Positions 54,684 through 63,752 of a stretch of DNA of 64,000 nt are shown here, piece by piece (position 1 is the first letter of the stretch; the number at the start of each line of letters is the position of its first letter). Below the pieces are notes generated by a model, which was given only the letters and a program-made list of their open reading frames with translations, did not search any database and had not been told where the DNA came from. A program made the translations under genes and the position numbers. Source of the DNA: Rhizorhapis suberifaciens (GTDB lineage Bacteria; Pseudomonadota; Alphaproteobacteria; Sphingomonadales; Sphingomonadaceae); NCBI RefSeq assembly GCF_014200045.1, contig NZ_JACHOV010000005.1:186001-250000 (forward strand), in the 5' to 3' direction.

Positions 54684-55718
54684 ATGGCCTATTTGATCCT
54701 TCGTTCCCTGCTGTTCCGCCTCGACGGTGAAGCCGCCCACCGTCTTACGGTCCGTGCCTTATCGTTTCTGCCCTCCGGCACCCCGCCAATCGAAGATCCG
54801 GTACTTTCCAGCACCGTAGCGGGTCTTCGTTTCCCCAATCCGGTAGGTCTCGCCGCGGGGTTCGACAAGGATGGCGAAGTCGCACACAAGATGCACCGTT
54901 TGGGCTTTGGATTTACCGAGCTTGGCACGCTGACGCCGCTTCCACAGCCAGGCAATCCCCGCCCCCGCCTTTTTCGGCTGCTGGAAGATCACGCCGTCAT
55001 CAACCGGATGGGATTTAATAATGGCGGGCAACCCGCGGCAATCGCGCGGCTGAAGGGGCATGCCAAACGCGGTATTACAGGTATCAATATTGGCGCAAAC
55101 AAGGACGCCAGCGACAGAATAGCCGATTATTCCATCGGGGTTCGGAACATGAGCCCGCTGGCCGATTATCTGACGGTCAATATCAGCTCCCCCAACACGC
55201 CAGGTTTGCGCGCGCTGCAGGACAGGGGCGCGCTGGACGAACTGCTCGCCGCTGTCATGGAAGCGCGAGGGGGAAAACGCCCTCCTATCTTCCTGAAAGT
55301 GGCGCCCGATTTGGAGCCTGCGGATATAGACGATATCGCCGAATTGAGCGCGGCGCATCATGTGGACGCCCTCATCGTGTCCAACACCACCATTAGCCGC
55401 CCGCCGCTACGGTCGCGCTTTGCCGATGAATCAGGCGGCCTTTCCGGCGCGCCGCTGCACGATCTAGCGCTGCAGAGGGTGCGCGATTTTCGGAAGGCGA
55501 CGGGCGCATCGATCCCGCTTATCGGCGCAGGAGGCATTGCCACTGCGGAGCAGGCTTATGCCCGCATCCGGGCGGGTGCGTCCTTGATTCAGCTGTACAG
55601 CGCGCTGGTGTTTGAAGGACCGGGCCTGCCAAAGCGCATCAATGCCGGCCTTAAGACCTTGCTTTTGCGCGATGGCTTTACGCAAATATGCCAAGCGGTT
55701 GGAAGCGACGCCGCCTAA
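54684..55718 (+). CDS. pyrD: Dihydroorotate dehydrogenase (quinone), class 2
   Basis: PyrD oxidises dihydroorotate to orotate in pyrimidine synthesis and passes electrons to quinone at the membrane. The 344-residue protein has the amphipathic N-terminal helix region of class 2 enzymes, then NPVGLAAGFDKDGEVAHKM, FGFTELGTLTPLPQPGNPRP, NRMGFNNGG, TVNISSPNTPGLRALQ and PLIGAGGIATAEQAYARIRA. The 123 bases before it hold no gene that I see. Confidence 0.97.
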   Translation: MAYLILRSLLFRLDGEAAHRLTVRALSFLPSGTPPIEDPVLSSTVAGLRFPNPVGLAAGFDKDGEVAHKMHRLGFGFTELGTLTPLPQPGNPRPRLFRLLEDHAVINRMGFNNGGQPAAIARLKGHAKRGITGINIGANKDASDRIADYSIGVRNMSPLADYLTVNISSPNTPGLRALQDRGALDELLAAVMEARGGKRPPIFLKVAPDLEPADIDDIAELSAAHHVDALIVSNTTISRPPLRSRFADESGGLSGAPLHDLALQRVRDFRKATGASIPLIGAGGIATAEQAYARIRAGASLIQLYSALVFEGPGLPKRINAGLKTLLLRDGFTQICQAVGSDAA

Positions 55719-55736
55719 CACGAGGCCGCAGAAACG

Positions 55737-57410
55737 ATGCTGAAATTCCTCCTCTCCTTTTTCCTGATCATCGCCGTGCCCGTTCTTCCCGCAAGGGCAG
55801 AGGGAGGGTCCGTTTCCTCGGCCGATCCGCGCGCGACTGCCGCCGGTCAGGAAATTCTGCGCAAAGGGGGCAGCGCTACTGACGCTGCTCTTGCCATGCT
55901 GGTCGCGCTGACGGTGGTAGAACCTCAGTCCAGTGGCATCGGCGGGGGCGGCTTCCTGATCCACCATGACGGCAGGCTGGGCCTTCTGGACACGATTGAC
56001 GGGCGCGAAACGGCTCCATCGGCAGCCGGACCGGGTCGCTTTCTGGGGACCGACGGCAAGCCTCTTCCCTTCATTCGGGCTTTTCCAGGCGGTCTTTCCG
56101 TCGGCGTCCCTGGCAATTTGCGACTAATGGAAATGGCGCATCGCAAATGGGGCAAGCTCCCCTGGACCGACCTGTTCCAACCTGCGATCCGGCTGGCCGA
56201 AGAGGGGTTCGAGGTTAATCAGATCCTCTATAGCCGACTGACGGCGACAGCCCCGCTTTGGAAGGATTTTCCGGACGCGCAGGCGATCTACTGGCGCGAG
56301 GGAAAGCCCGTTCCGGTTGGCACCGTCATTCGCAATCCCGCTTTGGCGGCCTTTCTGAAGCGTCTGGCCACCGAAGGACCAAGCGCCTTTTACAGTGGCG
56401 CCAATGCGCAGGCGATTACGAACGCCCTCGCTCGCGCCCCCATCAATCCGGCGGTAATGACCCCAGAAGATCTCACCGCTTACCAGGCCAAGCAGCGCCC
56501 TGCCCTCTGTTCGCATTACCGCATTTATGTGGTTTGCGGCATGGGTCCGCCGTCCTCCGGCGCGATCGCCATCATCCAGATGCTGGGCATGCTCGAACGC
56601 TTCGACATGGCAAAGCTTGGGGCGGACAATCCGAAGAGCTGGCACTTGATTGGCGAAGCCATGCGCCTGGCCTATGCGGATCGGGACAAATATCTGGGCG
56701 ACCGCGATTTCGTCGAGGTGCCGGTGGCTGGGCTCATCGATCCCAATTATCTGCTGCGGCGATCAAAGCTCATCTCGGCGGACCATGCCCGCAAAAACTA
56801 TGAGCCTGGAACGCCGGCGGGCGCGGTCAAGCGCACACCTGCACCCTCTTCAGAAGTGCCTGCCACAAGCCATTTTGTGGCTGCGGACGGGAATGGCAAC
56901 ATCGTCACCATGACCTCCACTATAGAAGGCGCCTTTGGCAGCCAGCTGATCGCCAACGGCTATTTCCTCAACAATGAACTGACCGATTTCAGCTTCGCGC
57001 CTGAAAAGGATGGCGCGCCAGTCGCTAATCGCGTCGAGGCCGGAAAGCGGCCGCTTTCCTCCATGTCACCAACCATCGTTTATGACGCGAACGGCAAGCC
57101 TATATTGGCACTGGGGTCGGCAGGCGGCAAACGGATCATCATGCATGTGTTGAAGACGCTGGTAGGCGTGCTCGACTTTGGTCTCCCTGTGGAAACGGCG
57201 ATCGCGTTGCCCAATATCTTTTTCAACGATGAGGGGTTGCTGGTCGAACAGGATAGTTCAGTCGCTGCCATGATTCCGGCTTTGGAAAAATTGGGGCAGA
57301 AGGTGCAGGCCACCGTTGTGACATCGAAGGTGAATGCCGTTCAGCGGGCAGCGAATGGGTGGACCGGAGCCGCCGATCCGCGCAGTCCGGGCGTGGCATT
57401 GGCGGAATGA
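55737..57410 (+). CDS. ggt: Gamma-glutamyltransferase
   Basis: GGT hydrolyses or transfers the gamma-glutamyl group of glutathione in the periplasm. The 557-residue precursor has a signal peptide (MLKFLLSFFLIIAVPVLPARA), QSSGIGGGGFLIHHDG near the N-terminus, and the autocleavage site PATSHFVAADGNG, where Thr becomes the N-terminal nucleophile of the small subunit. KRPLSSMSPTIV and GSAGGKRIIMHVL complete the active-site loops. It follows pyrD with an 18-base gap. Confidence 0.95.
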   Translation: MLKFLLSFFLIIAVPVLPARAEGGSVSSADPRATAAGQEILRKGGSATDAALAMLVALTVVEPQSSGIGGGGFLIHHDGRLGLLDTIDGRETAPSAAGPGRFLGTDGKPLPFIRAFPGGLSVGVPGNLRLMEMAHRKWGKLPWTDLFQPAIRLAEEGFEVNQILYSRLTATAPLWKDFPDAQAIYWREGKPVPVGTVIRNPALAAFLKRLATEGPSAFYSGANAQAITNALARAPINPAVMTPEDLTAYQAKQRPALCSHYRIYVVCGMGPPSSGAIAIIQMLGMLERFDMAKLGADNPKSWHLIGEAMRLAYADRDKYLGDRDFVEVPVAGLIDPNYLLRRSKLISADHARKNYEPGTPAGAVKRTPAPSSEVPATSHFVAADGNGNIVTMTSTIEGAFGSQLIANGYFLNNELTDFSFAPEKDGAPVANRVEAGKRPLSSMSPTIVYDANGKPILALGSAGGKRIIMHVLKTLVGVLDFGLPVETAIALPNIFFNDEGLLVEQDSSVAAMIPALEKLGQKVQATVVTSKVNAVQRAANGWTGAADPRSPGVALAE

Positions 57411-57553
57411 AGCTTCAACTTTAGCAATAAAAAGCGGCTGCGCCTGGGCGCAAATACCCGCTCTCCTTTCATATTCCGCCTTGACTTCCCTACCCCAGCC
57501 GACGGACACCGCGTCAACGCCACGGAAGATTGGTGCAAACCACGAGGGCCTGC

Positions 57554-59344
57554 ATGCGCGCGTTTGAACATTTCCCAAACCTGGTGACCATGTTCTTCAC
57601 GCGGGCGGCGGATAAAGGCGATGCGCCGTTTCTCTGGTACAAGGAAACGGGCGAATGGCGCTCGCTAAGCTGGGCCGAAACGGCGCGACGGGTGGCGGCC
57701 CTTGCAGAAGGGCTAAAGGCCAACGGTCTGCGCCGGGGCGACACGGTGATGCTGGTATCGGAAAACCGTCCGGAATTCTGCATTGCCGATCTGGCTATCA
57801 TGGCGGCGGGCGGCGTCACGGTTCCCACCTACACCACCAACACCACTCGCGATCATCAACATATACTGGACGATAGCGCCGCCAAAGCCGTCATCGTCTC
57901 TACCGCAAAACTGGCTCGAACCCTTATGCCTGCGGTGCTCCGTTCCCAGGTTAATCTGGTCGTATCCATGGAACCGGTCCGTCCAGTACAGGGCGGCAAC
58001 ATTGCGTTCAGCGAATGGGGCAAGCTGATCACTGCGCATGAGGGGAACCTTGCCGACTGTGCGAAGCATGCCGAACAGCTTCATCGTCACGATCTCGCCT
58101 GTCTGGTCTACACCAGCGGAACTGGTGGCGCGCCACGCGGCGTGATGCAGCATCATGGGGCGATACTGCACAATATCGACGGTTGCATCGACATTATCGC
58201 CGAAGATTTCGGATGGAATGATGAGGTATTCCTCTCCTTCCTGCCGCTCTCCCATGCCTATGAACATACAGGCGGCCAATTCTTTCCGATCGGCCTTGGC
58301 GCGCAGATATACTATGCTGAGGGCCTCGAAAAGCTCGCTTCCAACATGGAAGAGGTACGGCCCACCATCATGGTCGTTGTACCTCGCCTGTTTGAGGTTC
58401 TGCGCGCTCGAATGCTAAAAGCCGTCGAAAAGCAGGGTCCGATCGCCGCCTATTTGTTGCGGCAGGCACTGCGCATTGGCGGAAAAAGTTACGAAGGTAA
58501 TGTGCCGCTATGGGACCGACCCGCGCAGGCGCTAGTAAACAGGACGATCCGACCGAAGATTCAGCAACGTTTCGGGGGACGGATGAAGGCGCTGGTTTCA
58601 GGCGGCGCGCCGCTAAATCCCGATATAGGAATATTTTTCCACTCGCTCGGCCTCACCTTGTTGCAAGGCTATGGCCAGACCGAAGCGGGGCCAGTGATCA
58701 GTTGCAATCGGCCGCGTGCCGGGCTGAAGATGGATATGGTCGGTCCGCCCCTCAAAAATACTGAGGTCCGTATCGCTGAAGACGGCGAAATACTGGTGCG
58801 TGGCGAACTGGTCATGAAGGGCTATTGGCGCAATGAGCGGGAGACCGACCGCGTTCTCTCCGACGACTGGCTCCATACCGGCGACATCGGCCTTATCGAT
58901 GAAAAGGGCCGTATCAAGATCACCGACCGCAAGAAGGACATCATCGTCAACGACAAGGGCGAAAATGTCGCGCCGCAGAAAATTGAAGGGATGCTTACCC
59001 TTCAGCCGGAAATCGGGCAGGCCATGGTTTGGGGCGACAAACGCCCGCACCTGGTGGGGATCATCGTACCTGATGCAGAATGGCTGAGGGAATGGGCAAG
59101 GACGAATGGCCTTCCGCACGATGAAATGGCGCTGAAAGTTAATTCGGCCTTCCAGGCCGCTGTCCGCGCCTCGGTGGATCAGGTCAACAAGGATTTGTCC
59201 GTCACGGAAAAGGTCCGCCGATTCATCTTCGCCGATGAGCCCTTCTCGATCGAAAACCAGGAAATGACGCCATCATTGAAGATCCGGCGGCACATGATTC
59301 GGGCGCGTTATGGGGAGCGGCTGGACGCGTTATATGGCGGATGA
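57554..59344 (+). CDS. Long-chain fatty acid-CoA ligase (AMP-dependent synthetase)
   Basis: A 596-residue adenylate-forming enzyme of the FadD15-like long-chain acyl-CoA synthetase type. The AMP motif is YTSGTGGAPRGVMQHHGAIL; Arg replaces the usual Lys and Gly replaces the second Thr. YGQTEAGPVISCNRP, LHTGDIGLIDEKGRIKITDR and DRKKDIIVNDKGENVAPQKI follow in order. GAGGGCC precedes the ATG at 57554. The gap of 143 bases after ggt shows no other gene. It converges on rfbC with 17 bases between stops. Confidence 0.92.
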   Translation: MRAFEHFPNLVTMFFTRAADKGDAPFLWYKETGEWRSLSWAETARRVAALAEGLKANGLRRGDTVMLVSENRPEFCIADLAIMAAGGVTVPTYTTNTTRDHQHILDDSAAKAVIVSTAKLARTLMPAVLRSQVNLVVSMEPVRPVQGGNIAFSEWGKLITAHEGNLADCAKHAEQLHRHDLACLVYTSGTGGAPRGVMQHHGAILHNIDGCIDIIAEDFGWNDEVFLSFLPLSHAYEHTGGQFFPIGLGAQIYYAEGLEKLASNMEEVRPTIMVVVPRLFEVLRARMLKAVEKQGPIAAYLLRQALRIGGKSYEGNVPLWDRPAQALVNRTIRPKIQQRFGGRMKALVSGGAPLNPDIGIFFHSLGLTLLQGYGQTEAGPVISCNRPRAGLKMDMVGPPLKNTEVRIAEDGEILVRGELVMKGYWRNERETDRVLSDDWLHTGDIGLIDEKGRIKITDRKKDIIVNDKGENVAPQKIEGMLTLQPEIGQAMVWGDKRPHLVGIIVPDAEWLREWARTNGLPHDEMALKVNSAFQAAVRASVDQVNKDLSVTEKVRRFIFADEPFSIENQEMTPSLKIRRHMIRARYGERLDALYGG

Positions 59345-59361
59345 AGGATCGGAGTTTTCCC

Positions 59362-59910
59362 TCAGAACATCCCCGGTCCCTCCGCAGTGAGCAGCGGCCA
59401 ATTGGCGTCCTTCTCTGATATCACCGAGACCGGCAGCGGCCATTTTATGCCTAGCAGTGGATCATTATACCTCACCCCGCCCTCAGCCTCCGGCGTGTAG
59501 GGCGCCGACACCAAATACGACACTTCGATATCGTCCACCAAAGTCTGAAACGCATGGGCGAAGCCCGGCGGCACATATAGCTGCCGGTGGTTTTCCGCTG
59601 TAAGCTCAAACCCCTCATGCCGAAGATATGTCGGCGAATTGGTACGCAGGTCCACAATTACGTCCAGTATAGCGCCCCTGACACAGCGAACCAGCTTCGC
59701 CTCGGTATAGGGCCGCCGTTGAAAATGCATGCCACGAATTGTTCCCGCAGTGGCGGAAACGGACATATTCTGCTGAACATAATCCGTTGCTAGCCCGTAT
59801 CTCGCAAATTCATCGCGGCACATTGTCCGGGCGAAGCTGCCACGCTCATCGCCTCTCAACTCGGGCTCGATCAGCCAGGCATCCTTAAGTGTGGTTTCAT
59901 GAAAGATCAT
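59362..59910 (-). CDS. rfbC: dTDP-4-dehydrorhamnose 3,5-epimerase family protein (RfbC/RmlC-like)
   Basis: A 182-residue cupin epimerase. Family landmarks are RGDERGSFARTMCRDEF, QQNMSVSATAGTIRGMHFQR (catalytic His62) and VPPGFAHAFQTL. RmlC acts on dTDP-4-keto-6-deoxyglucose, but here the gene sits with a CDP-glucose-forming enzyme and without rmlA, rmlB or rmlD, so the substrate is probably a different nucleotide sugar. AAGGGG precedes the ATG at 59910; a start 49 codons earlier is inside the SAF oxidoreductase gene and is rejected. Last gene of the four- or five-gene operon. Confidence 0.88.
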   Translation of the reverse strand: MIFHETTLKDAWLIEPELRGDERGSFARTMCRDEFARYGLATDYVQQNMSVSATAGTIRGMHFQRRPYTEAKLVRCVRGAILDVIVDLRTNSPTYLRHEGFELTAENHRQLYVPPGFAHAFQTLVDDIEVSYLVSAPYTPEAEGGVRYNDPLLGIKWPLPVSVISEKDANWPLLTAEGPGMF

Positions 59911-59921
59911 TACGCGCCCCT

Positions 59922-61247
59922 TCAATATGCCGGTTCGATCAAGGGAAACCGCTCTATTTGCTCGGCATACAGCGCATCGACCACGCGCCCGGCTGGCAGT
60001 TCGACGTCCGAGAAGGTCAGGGCGGCATCCTTGGCTACCGGCCGAATAACGCGGCACCCCAAGGCTATACCCATCGGAAGCAGGCGCTCGCGTGCAATGA
60101 TATCGCTGTTCTCTGCAACGCCATAGGCTTCAAAGCCGCCGAATTCGGAAATGACGTCTCCCCGGTCCAAATCCTTCTTGGCCACCGCGACCACGCCAAC
60201 CTGCGGCTTGCCCAAGGGGGCGAGCACGGCGTCACCGAACAGGACCGCCCGCGCTATCGAATTCGGCACTTCGAAATGGCAAAGATGATAGGGCGTGTAG
60301 AAGCAATAATAAGGGCCGCTTCCAAGCTTGTAGAGATTGAGAAAGTGCTGCTGGCGAGGATCGTCATGCGTGCCCAGTACGAACACGCCCGGACCAGGTC
60401 GCGCGCCTACCACATAGTCGACCAGCCCCGGACCCAGCGGCTCCAGATATTCGGCAAAGGCCGAGACCGTCTCTTCCAAAGGAACCAGCGGCGCGGTGGG
60501 GTCGCCGCCGGAGAAATCCGGACCGACCATGCCCCGCCGAGCGACCTTCATAGCTGTGCCGTTGGCGACAATGGCCTGCTCAAAGGAGATTTTGGTTCCA
60601 TCGGCGAAAGAGGCGACCATCGCTGCTTTCTGGCCCCATTTTTCGGCAAAGCCTCGCTGAGTCTCGGGATTGCGATAGGGGTCGTGCAGCCCTTTGATGT
60701 TGCCGCAGAGCACCGGCTTTACGCCAAGCCCCGCAACAAATCGGTACAGGTTCATCTGCACGCCCGGCTGATCGCCATCGGAAAAGCTGTAGATGACACC
60801 GGCTTCGTCAGCCTTGGCCTTCAATATCGGGCCTATGGTGCCATCCAGTTCGGCGTTCATCTGCACCACATGCTTGCCAGCGCCGATCGCCGTCAGCACC
60901 ACACCCGCCGCATAATCGACAGAGCCTGTAACTTCGACCAAAACGTCGACGCCGTCGGCTTGAGCAAGGCCTATGGCGTCCTCCGTCACCGCTGGGTGGC
61001 CAGAAGCGATTGCAGCCTCGATGGCCCGTCGATTACCGCAGCGAAGCGGGTCGACCCCAATGTCCGTAAAGGCGCGGATAGCCGGATCGATATGCCGGTT
61101 GGCAAGCGCAACCACCCGCATGCCTTTTACCGACCGGACGATCTGCCTAACGATGGCCGCGCCTTGAAAGCCAGCACCGACAATGCCGACCCTGATGGGT
61201 TTTCCCTCCGCTTCCCTGCGGGCCAGGGCAGTGTCCACAATGATCAA
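59922..61247 (-). CDS. SAF-domain NAD(P)-dependent oxidoreductase (homoserine dehydrogenase-like)
   Basis: A 441-residue oxidoreductase with an N-terminal Rossmann domain (GIVGAGFQGAAIVRQIV, about 20-36), a middle homoserine-dehydrogenase-like domain with VDVLVEVTGSVDYAAGVVLT, and a C-terminal SAF domain (about 340-430, with DRGDVISEFGGFEAYG). This is the COG4091-type family; its reaction is unknown to me. The TTG at 61247 follows a perfect AGGAGG at five bases, so it is a credible start. rfbC follows 11 bases downstream, so a step in nucleotide-sugar synthesis is likely. Confidence 0.85.
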   Translation of the reverse strand: MIIVDTALARREAEGKPIRVGIVGAGFQGAAIVRQIVRSVKGMRVVALANRHIDPAIRAFTDIGVDPLRCGNRRAIEAAIASGHPAVTEDAIGLAQADGVDVLVEVTGSVDYAAGVVLTAIGAGKHVVQMNAELDGTIGPILKAKADEAGVIYSFSDGDQPGVQMNLYRFVAGLGVKPVLCGNIKGLHDPYRNPETQRGFAEKWGQKAAMVASFADGTKISFEQAIVANGTAMKVARRGMVGPDFSGGDPTAPLVPLEETVSAFAEYLEPLGPGLVDYVVGARPGPGVFVLGTHDDPRQQHFLNLYKLGSGPYYCFYTPYHLCHFEVPNSIARAVLFGDAVLAPLGKPQVGVVAVAKKDLDRGDVISEFGGFEAYGVAENSDIIARERLLPMGIALGCRVIRPVAKDAALTFSDVELPAGRVVDALYAEQIERFPLIEPAY

Positions 61248-61405
61248 AATGACCTCCTGATCGTCGAGAAAGGAAATCCCGACATCGCCTTTTCTTCATT
61301 ACCGCAAAGGCGGAAATCCGTCTCCCAAGCTTCCAGATTGGTTGACTGCCGGGAATTGGATGTTCGCCTGCACCGGGATCGCAGATGCGAAAAAAAAGAC
61401 TTCAT
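61244..61405 (-). CDS. Possible 53-residue ORF in the nucleotide-sugar operon
   Basis: This frame exactly fills the 157-base gap between rfbF and the SAF oxidoreductase. Its ATG overlaps the rfbF stop (TGATG) and its stop overlaps the TTG start of the next gene (TTGA). The product starts MKSFFSHLRSRCRRTSNSRQ and ends STIRRSF, with no recognisable domain. The tight overlaps favour a real, coupled gene, but the frame is short and could be open by chance. Confidence 0.35.
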   Translation of the reverse strand: MKSFFSHLRSRCRRTSNSRQSTNLEAWETDFRLCGNEEKAMSGFPFSTIRRSF

Positions 61406-62187
61406 CAGTCCCAAACTTTCCACGGTGCGCCGTCGGCCCACTGGGCCTCGAGCATCTGCTTGTCGCGCAGGGAATCCATGCTCTGCCAATAGCCATGATG
61501 ATGGTAACTTGCGAGCTTGCCCCGGTCGATCAGACGCTCCATCGGCTCCTGCTCAAATATGGTATCGTCGCTGTCCAGCAGGTCGAGCATCTCCGGTTCG
61601 CAGGCAAAAAAACCGCCATTGATGAGACCGCCGTCCATCATGCCCTTTTCACGAAAGCCTTCTACCCTGGTTCCATCGGCGCCGATCCGCAGCGCGCCAT
61701 AGCGGCCGGGCTGAGTCACGGCCGTAAGGGTACACCAGGCCCGCGCCTGCTCATGCGTAGCGATCAGCTTGCGCAAGTCGACATTGCTGACCCCATCGCC
61801 ATATGTGAGCAGGAACCGCCCTCCCTCCAGCAAATGGCGCGCCCGCCGAATGCGCCCACCGGTCATGGTGTCGGGGCCGGTATCAATCACCGTCACCCGC
61901 CAATCCTCGCTGACCGGATCCAGAAATTCCATGGCACCCGTCTTCAGATCAATGGTGAAGTCGGAATGATTAGCGCGATAATGGGTGAAATAGTTGCGTA
62001 TGAAATCGACCTTGTAACCGCCCAGGATCACAAAATCATTGAAACCATAATGCGAATACATTTTCATGATATGCCACATGATCGGCCGCCCGCCGATTTC
62101 CACCATGGGCTTGGGTCGAATAGTCGTTTCCTCGCTCAGCCGCGTACCGAAGCCGCCTGCAAGCAGCGCCACCTTGACCATGTTCAT
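61405..62187 (-). CDS. rfbF: Glucose-1-phosphate cytidylyltransferase
   Basis: RfbF makes CDP-glucose from glucose 1-phosphate and CTP, the entry to CDP-linked 3,6-dideoxy and branched sugars. The 260-residue protein has VALLAGGFGTRLSEETTIRP at the N-terminus, KPMVEIGGRPIMWHIMKMYS, YGDGVSNVDLRKL and VEGFREKGMMDGGLINGGFF, matching the family closely. GAGGGAGC lies before the ATG at 62187. The expected partner rfbG (CDP-glucose 4,6-dehydratase) is not recognisable nearby. Confidence 0.93.
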   Translation of the reverse strand: MNMVKVALLAGGFGTRLSEETTIRPKPMVEIGGRPIMWHIMKMYSHYGFNDFVILGGYKVDFIRNYFTHYRANHSDFTIDLKTGAMEFLDPVSEDWRVTVIDTGPDTMTGGRIRRARHLLEGGRFLLTYGDGVSNVDLRKLIATHEQARAWCTLTAVTQPGRYGALRIGADGTRVEGFREKGMMDGGLINGGFFACEPEMLDLLDSDDTIFEQEPMERLIDRGKLASYHHHGYWQSMDSLRDKQMLEAQWADGAPWKVWD

Positions 62188-62197
62188 GCTCCCTCGT

Positions 62198-63247
62198 TCA
62201 GGCGGCCGGCTGCCAGTGGAGATCCTCGGTCAAACGCCCCTGGGCGATATGGCCTTGCAGAACGTGGAGCCGGATAAGCGACGAATTGCGGAAATCGGGA
62301 TCAGCAAATCCCATGGAAGTCAGTCCCTCGATCAACAACCCGATCGATTGGCCAAGGCTGATCCTAGGCTGATGATCGGGCGCCAGTTCGGCATAGCGGC
62401 TGAAATCGACCTGATAGGAACGGCTGTCGGCCGGCGCGTCGGTATTGATGCTGACGCTGGTGCCTGGCACTTCCTTCGCCACGGCTTCGGCGAGATCGCG
62501 GACCTGGTAGTTGCCGGCGCTGCACCCGGCATTCACCGTCAGGAAACGGCCGCCCTGCTCCGCCCGGCGTGTCGCCGCCCATTCCATGGCGCGGGCCATG
62601 TCCACTGTGTCAATCAGCGGACGCCAGGGGGTGCCATCACTCAACACCGTGATTTTCTTTTGCGAAAGCGCGCAGGCCACAAAATCGTTCAGAACCAGAT
62701 CCAGCCGCAGCCGGTCGGACATCCCGCAAGCGGTTGCGAACCGCAGGCAGGTGATCACCATGTCCGTGTCGAGTTCGGCCAGTCCCTGCTCCGTTCCGAT
62801 TTTAGAGGCAGCATAAGCAGTCACGGGATTGAGCGGATCGTCCTCCTTGCGGGGGCCACCCTCCGCAACGCCATAGACGCTGCAGCTCGACGCGAAGACG
62901 AAGTTGCGTACCCCTGCCTCACTGGCCATTCGGGCGATGGAGATCGAGGCATCCTGATTGATCGCCCTTGTAACAGCGGCAAAACGGTTCCCCATGGGAT
63001 CATTGGACACGGCCGCCAGATGAATGACGGCATCATATCCGCGCAGCATAGCGGGATCGATCATGCGAACGTCGCCAAAGGTCTGCTGGTCCAATTCGCG
63101 TTCCGGCAGGTAACGGACGTCGGTCAGGCAATGGGCGAAATAACCATTGTCAAAGCCGTGAAGGAAAGCGCCGGGAAAGGCGCTGCGCAACCGCCTGACG
63201 ACGGCGGGTCCCACATAACCCATATTGCCCGTAATTAAGATTTTCAT
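62198..63247 (-). CDS. Extended SDR NAD-dependent epimerase/dehydratase
   Basis: A 349-residue extended short-chain dehydrogenase. The NAD motif is TGNMGYVGPAVVRRL (TGxxGxxG), with the catalytic pattern SSCSVYG and YAASK (YxxxK) and WRPLIDTVDMARAMEWA, typical of nucleotide-sugar epimerases, dehydratases and reductases. The reaction cannot be fixed from sequence; it might be the 4,6-dehydratase-like or 4-epimerase/reductase step of the operon. It is the first gene of the minus-strand unit, ten bases before rfbF, and is divergent from the rpoB promoter region. Confidence 0.87.
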   Translation of the reverse strand: MKILITGNMGYVGPAVVRRLRSAFPGAFLHGFDNGYFAHCLTDVRYLPERELDQQTFGDVRMIDPAMLRGYDAVIHLAAVSNDPMGNRFAAVTRAINQDASISIARMASEAGVRNFVFASSCSVYGVAEGGPRKEDDPLNPVTAYAASKIGTEQGLAELDTDMVITCLRFATACGMSDRLRLDLVLNDFVACALSQKKITVLSDGTPWRPLIDTVDMARAMEWAATRRAEQGGRFLTVNAGCSAGNYQVRDLAEAVAKEVPGTSVSINTDAPADSRSYQVDFSRYAELAPDHQPRISLGQSIGLLIEGLTSMGFADPDFRNSSLIRLHVLQGHIAQGRLTEDLHWQPAA

Positions 63248-63433
63248 GGCTGTCCTATGATGACAAAGCTCCCCAAGAACCGTTTATACACAGGAGGGAT
63301 GGCGCAACAATGGCGGGGGCTCCGCGTAATCCCGTTCAAAAACCATGTTGTCTCAAGAACAATTTTCAAATTGGCCGTGCGTAGGAAACATTCCTATAAG
63401 TAAGATGGAAAATTTGTTAAAAAATTACGGCGC

Positions 63434-63463
63434 TTGCCACCTGCTAATCCTTTAGAGTTATAG
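63434..63463 (+). promoter_or_regulatory. Candidate rpoB operon promoter
   Basis: TTGCCA (63434-63439) lies 17 bases before GTTATA (18 before TTATAG), ending at 63463. This is about 400 bases upstream of the rpoB start. The 186 bases between the SDR gene and this point (63248-63433) show no gene and are AT-richer near 63400-63430, as expected of a divergent promoter region. Confidence 0.45.
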
Positions 63464-63752
63464 CCTGGGACTGTTCGGAAAAGACGAGTGATTCTCTGGA
63501 GCAGTGCCCCATGCAGGAATATTCCTCATCCTGTTTTTCTCGGGGCTCATAGCAGGACGGAGGGAACCCGTGGGAGAGCGATTTACCCTTCACAAAATCC
63601 AACAGCCTCTCTATATAGGCCGTTCGAGTTTTCCTGGCTTCATCCCGTCACTTGCCGTGACTGAGGCCGCTCTCGCTCCCTCGGGATACGATCCGTTTTG
63701 CGCGGCGGATCGCCAGAATTGAGGGATTTTGAGGGTTTTACCAGACGCAGAC
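63464..63752 (+). ncRNA. Structured untranslated leader upstream of rpoB
   Basis: No convincing gene lies in this stretch. It contains the perfect palindrome AGGAATATTCCT (63515-63526) nested between complementary GCCCC (63506-63510) and GGGGC (63542-63546), so a branched leader RNA is likely. Its position and shape resemble the L10 (rplJ) autoregulatory leader that normally opens the rplJL-rpoBC operon, but rplJ and rplL are absent here. The L10-leader assignment is a guess that a covariance search could settle. Confidence 0.4.

Noticed and set aside
59889-61622. A 577-codon plus-strand open frame opposite the SAF oxidoreductase and rfbC
   Set aside because: It is antisense to well-recognised genes, has no domain, and is open only because of the GC-rich codon bias on the other strand.
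62066-63238. A 390-codon plus-strand frame opposite the SDR gene
   Set aside because: Antisense shadow of a clear SDR epimerase; no motif and no ribosome site.
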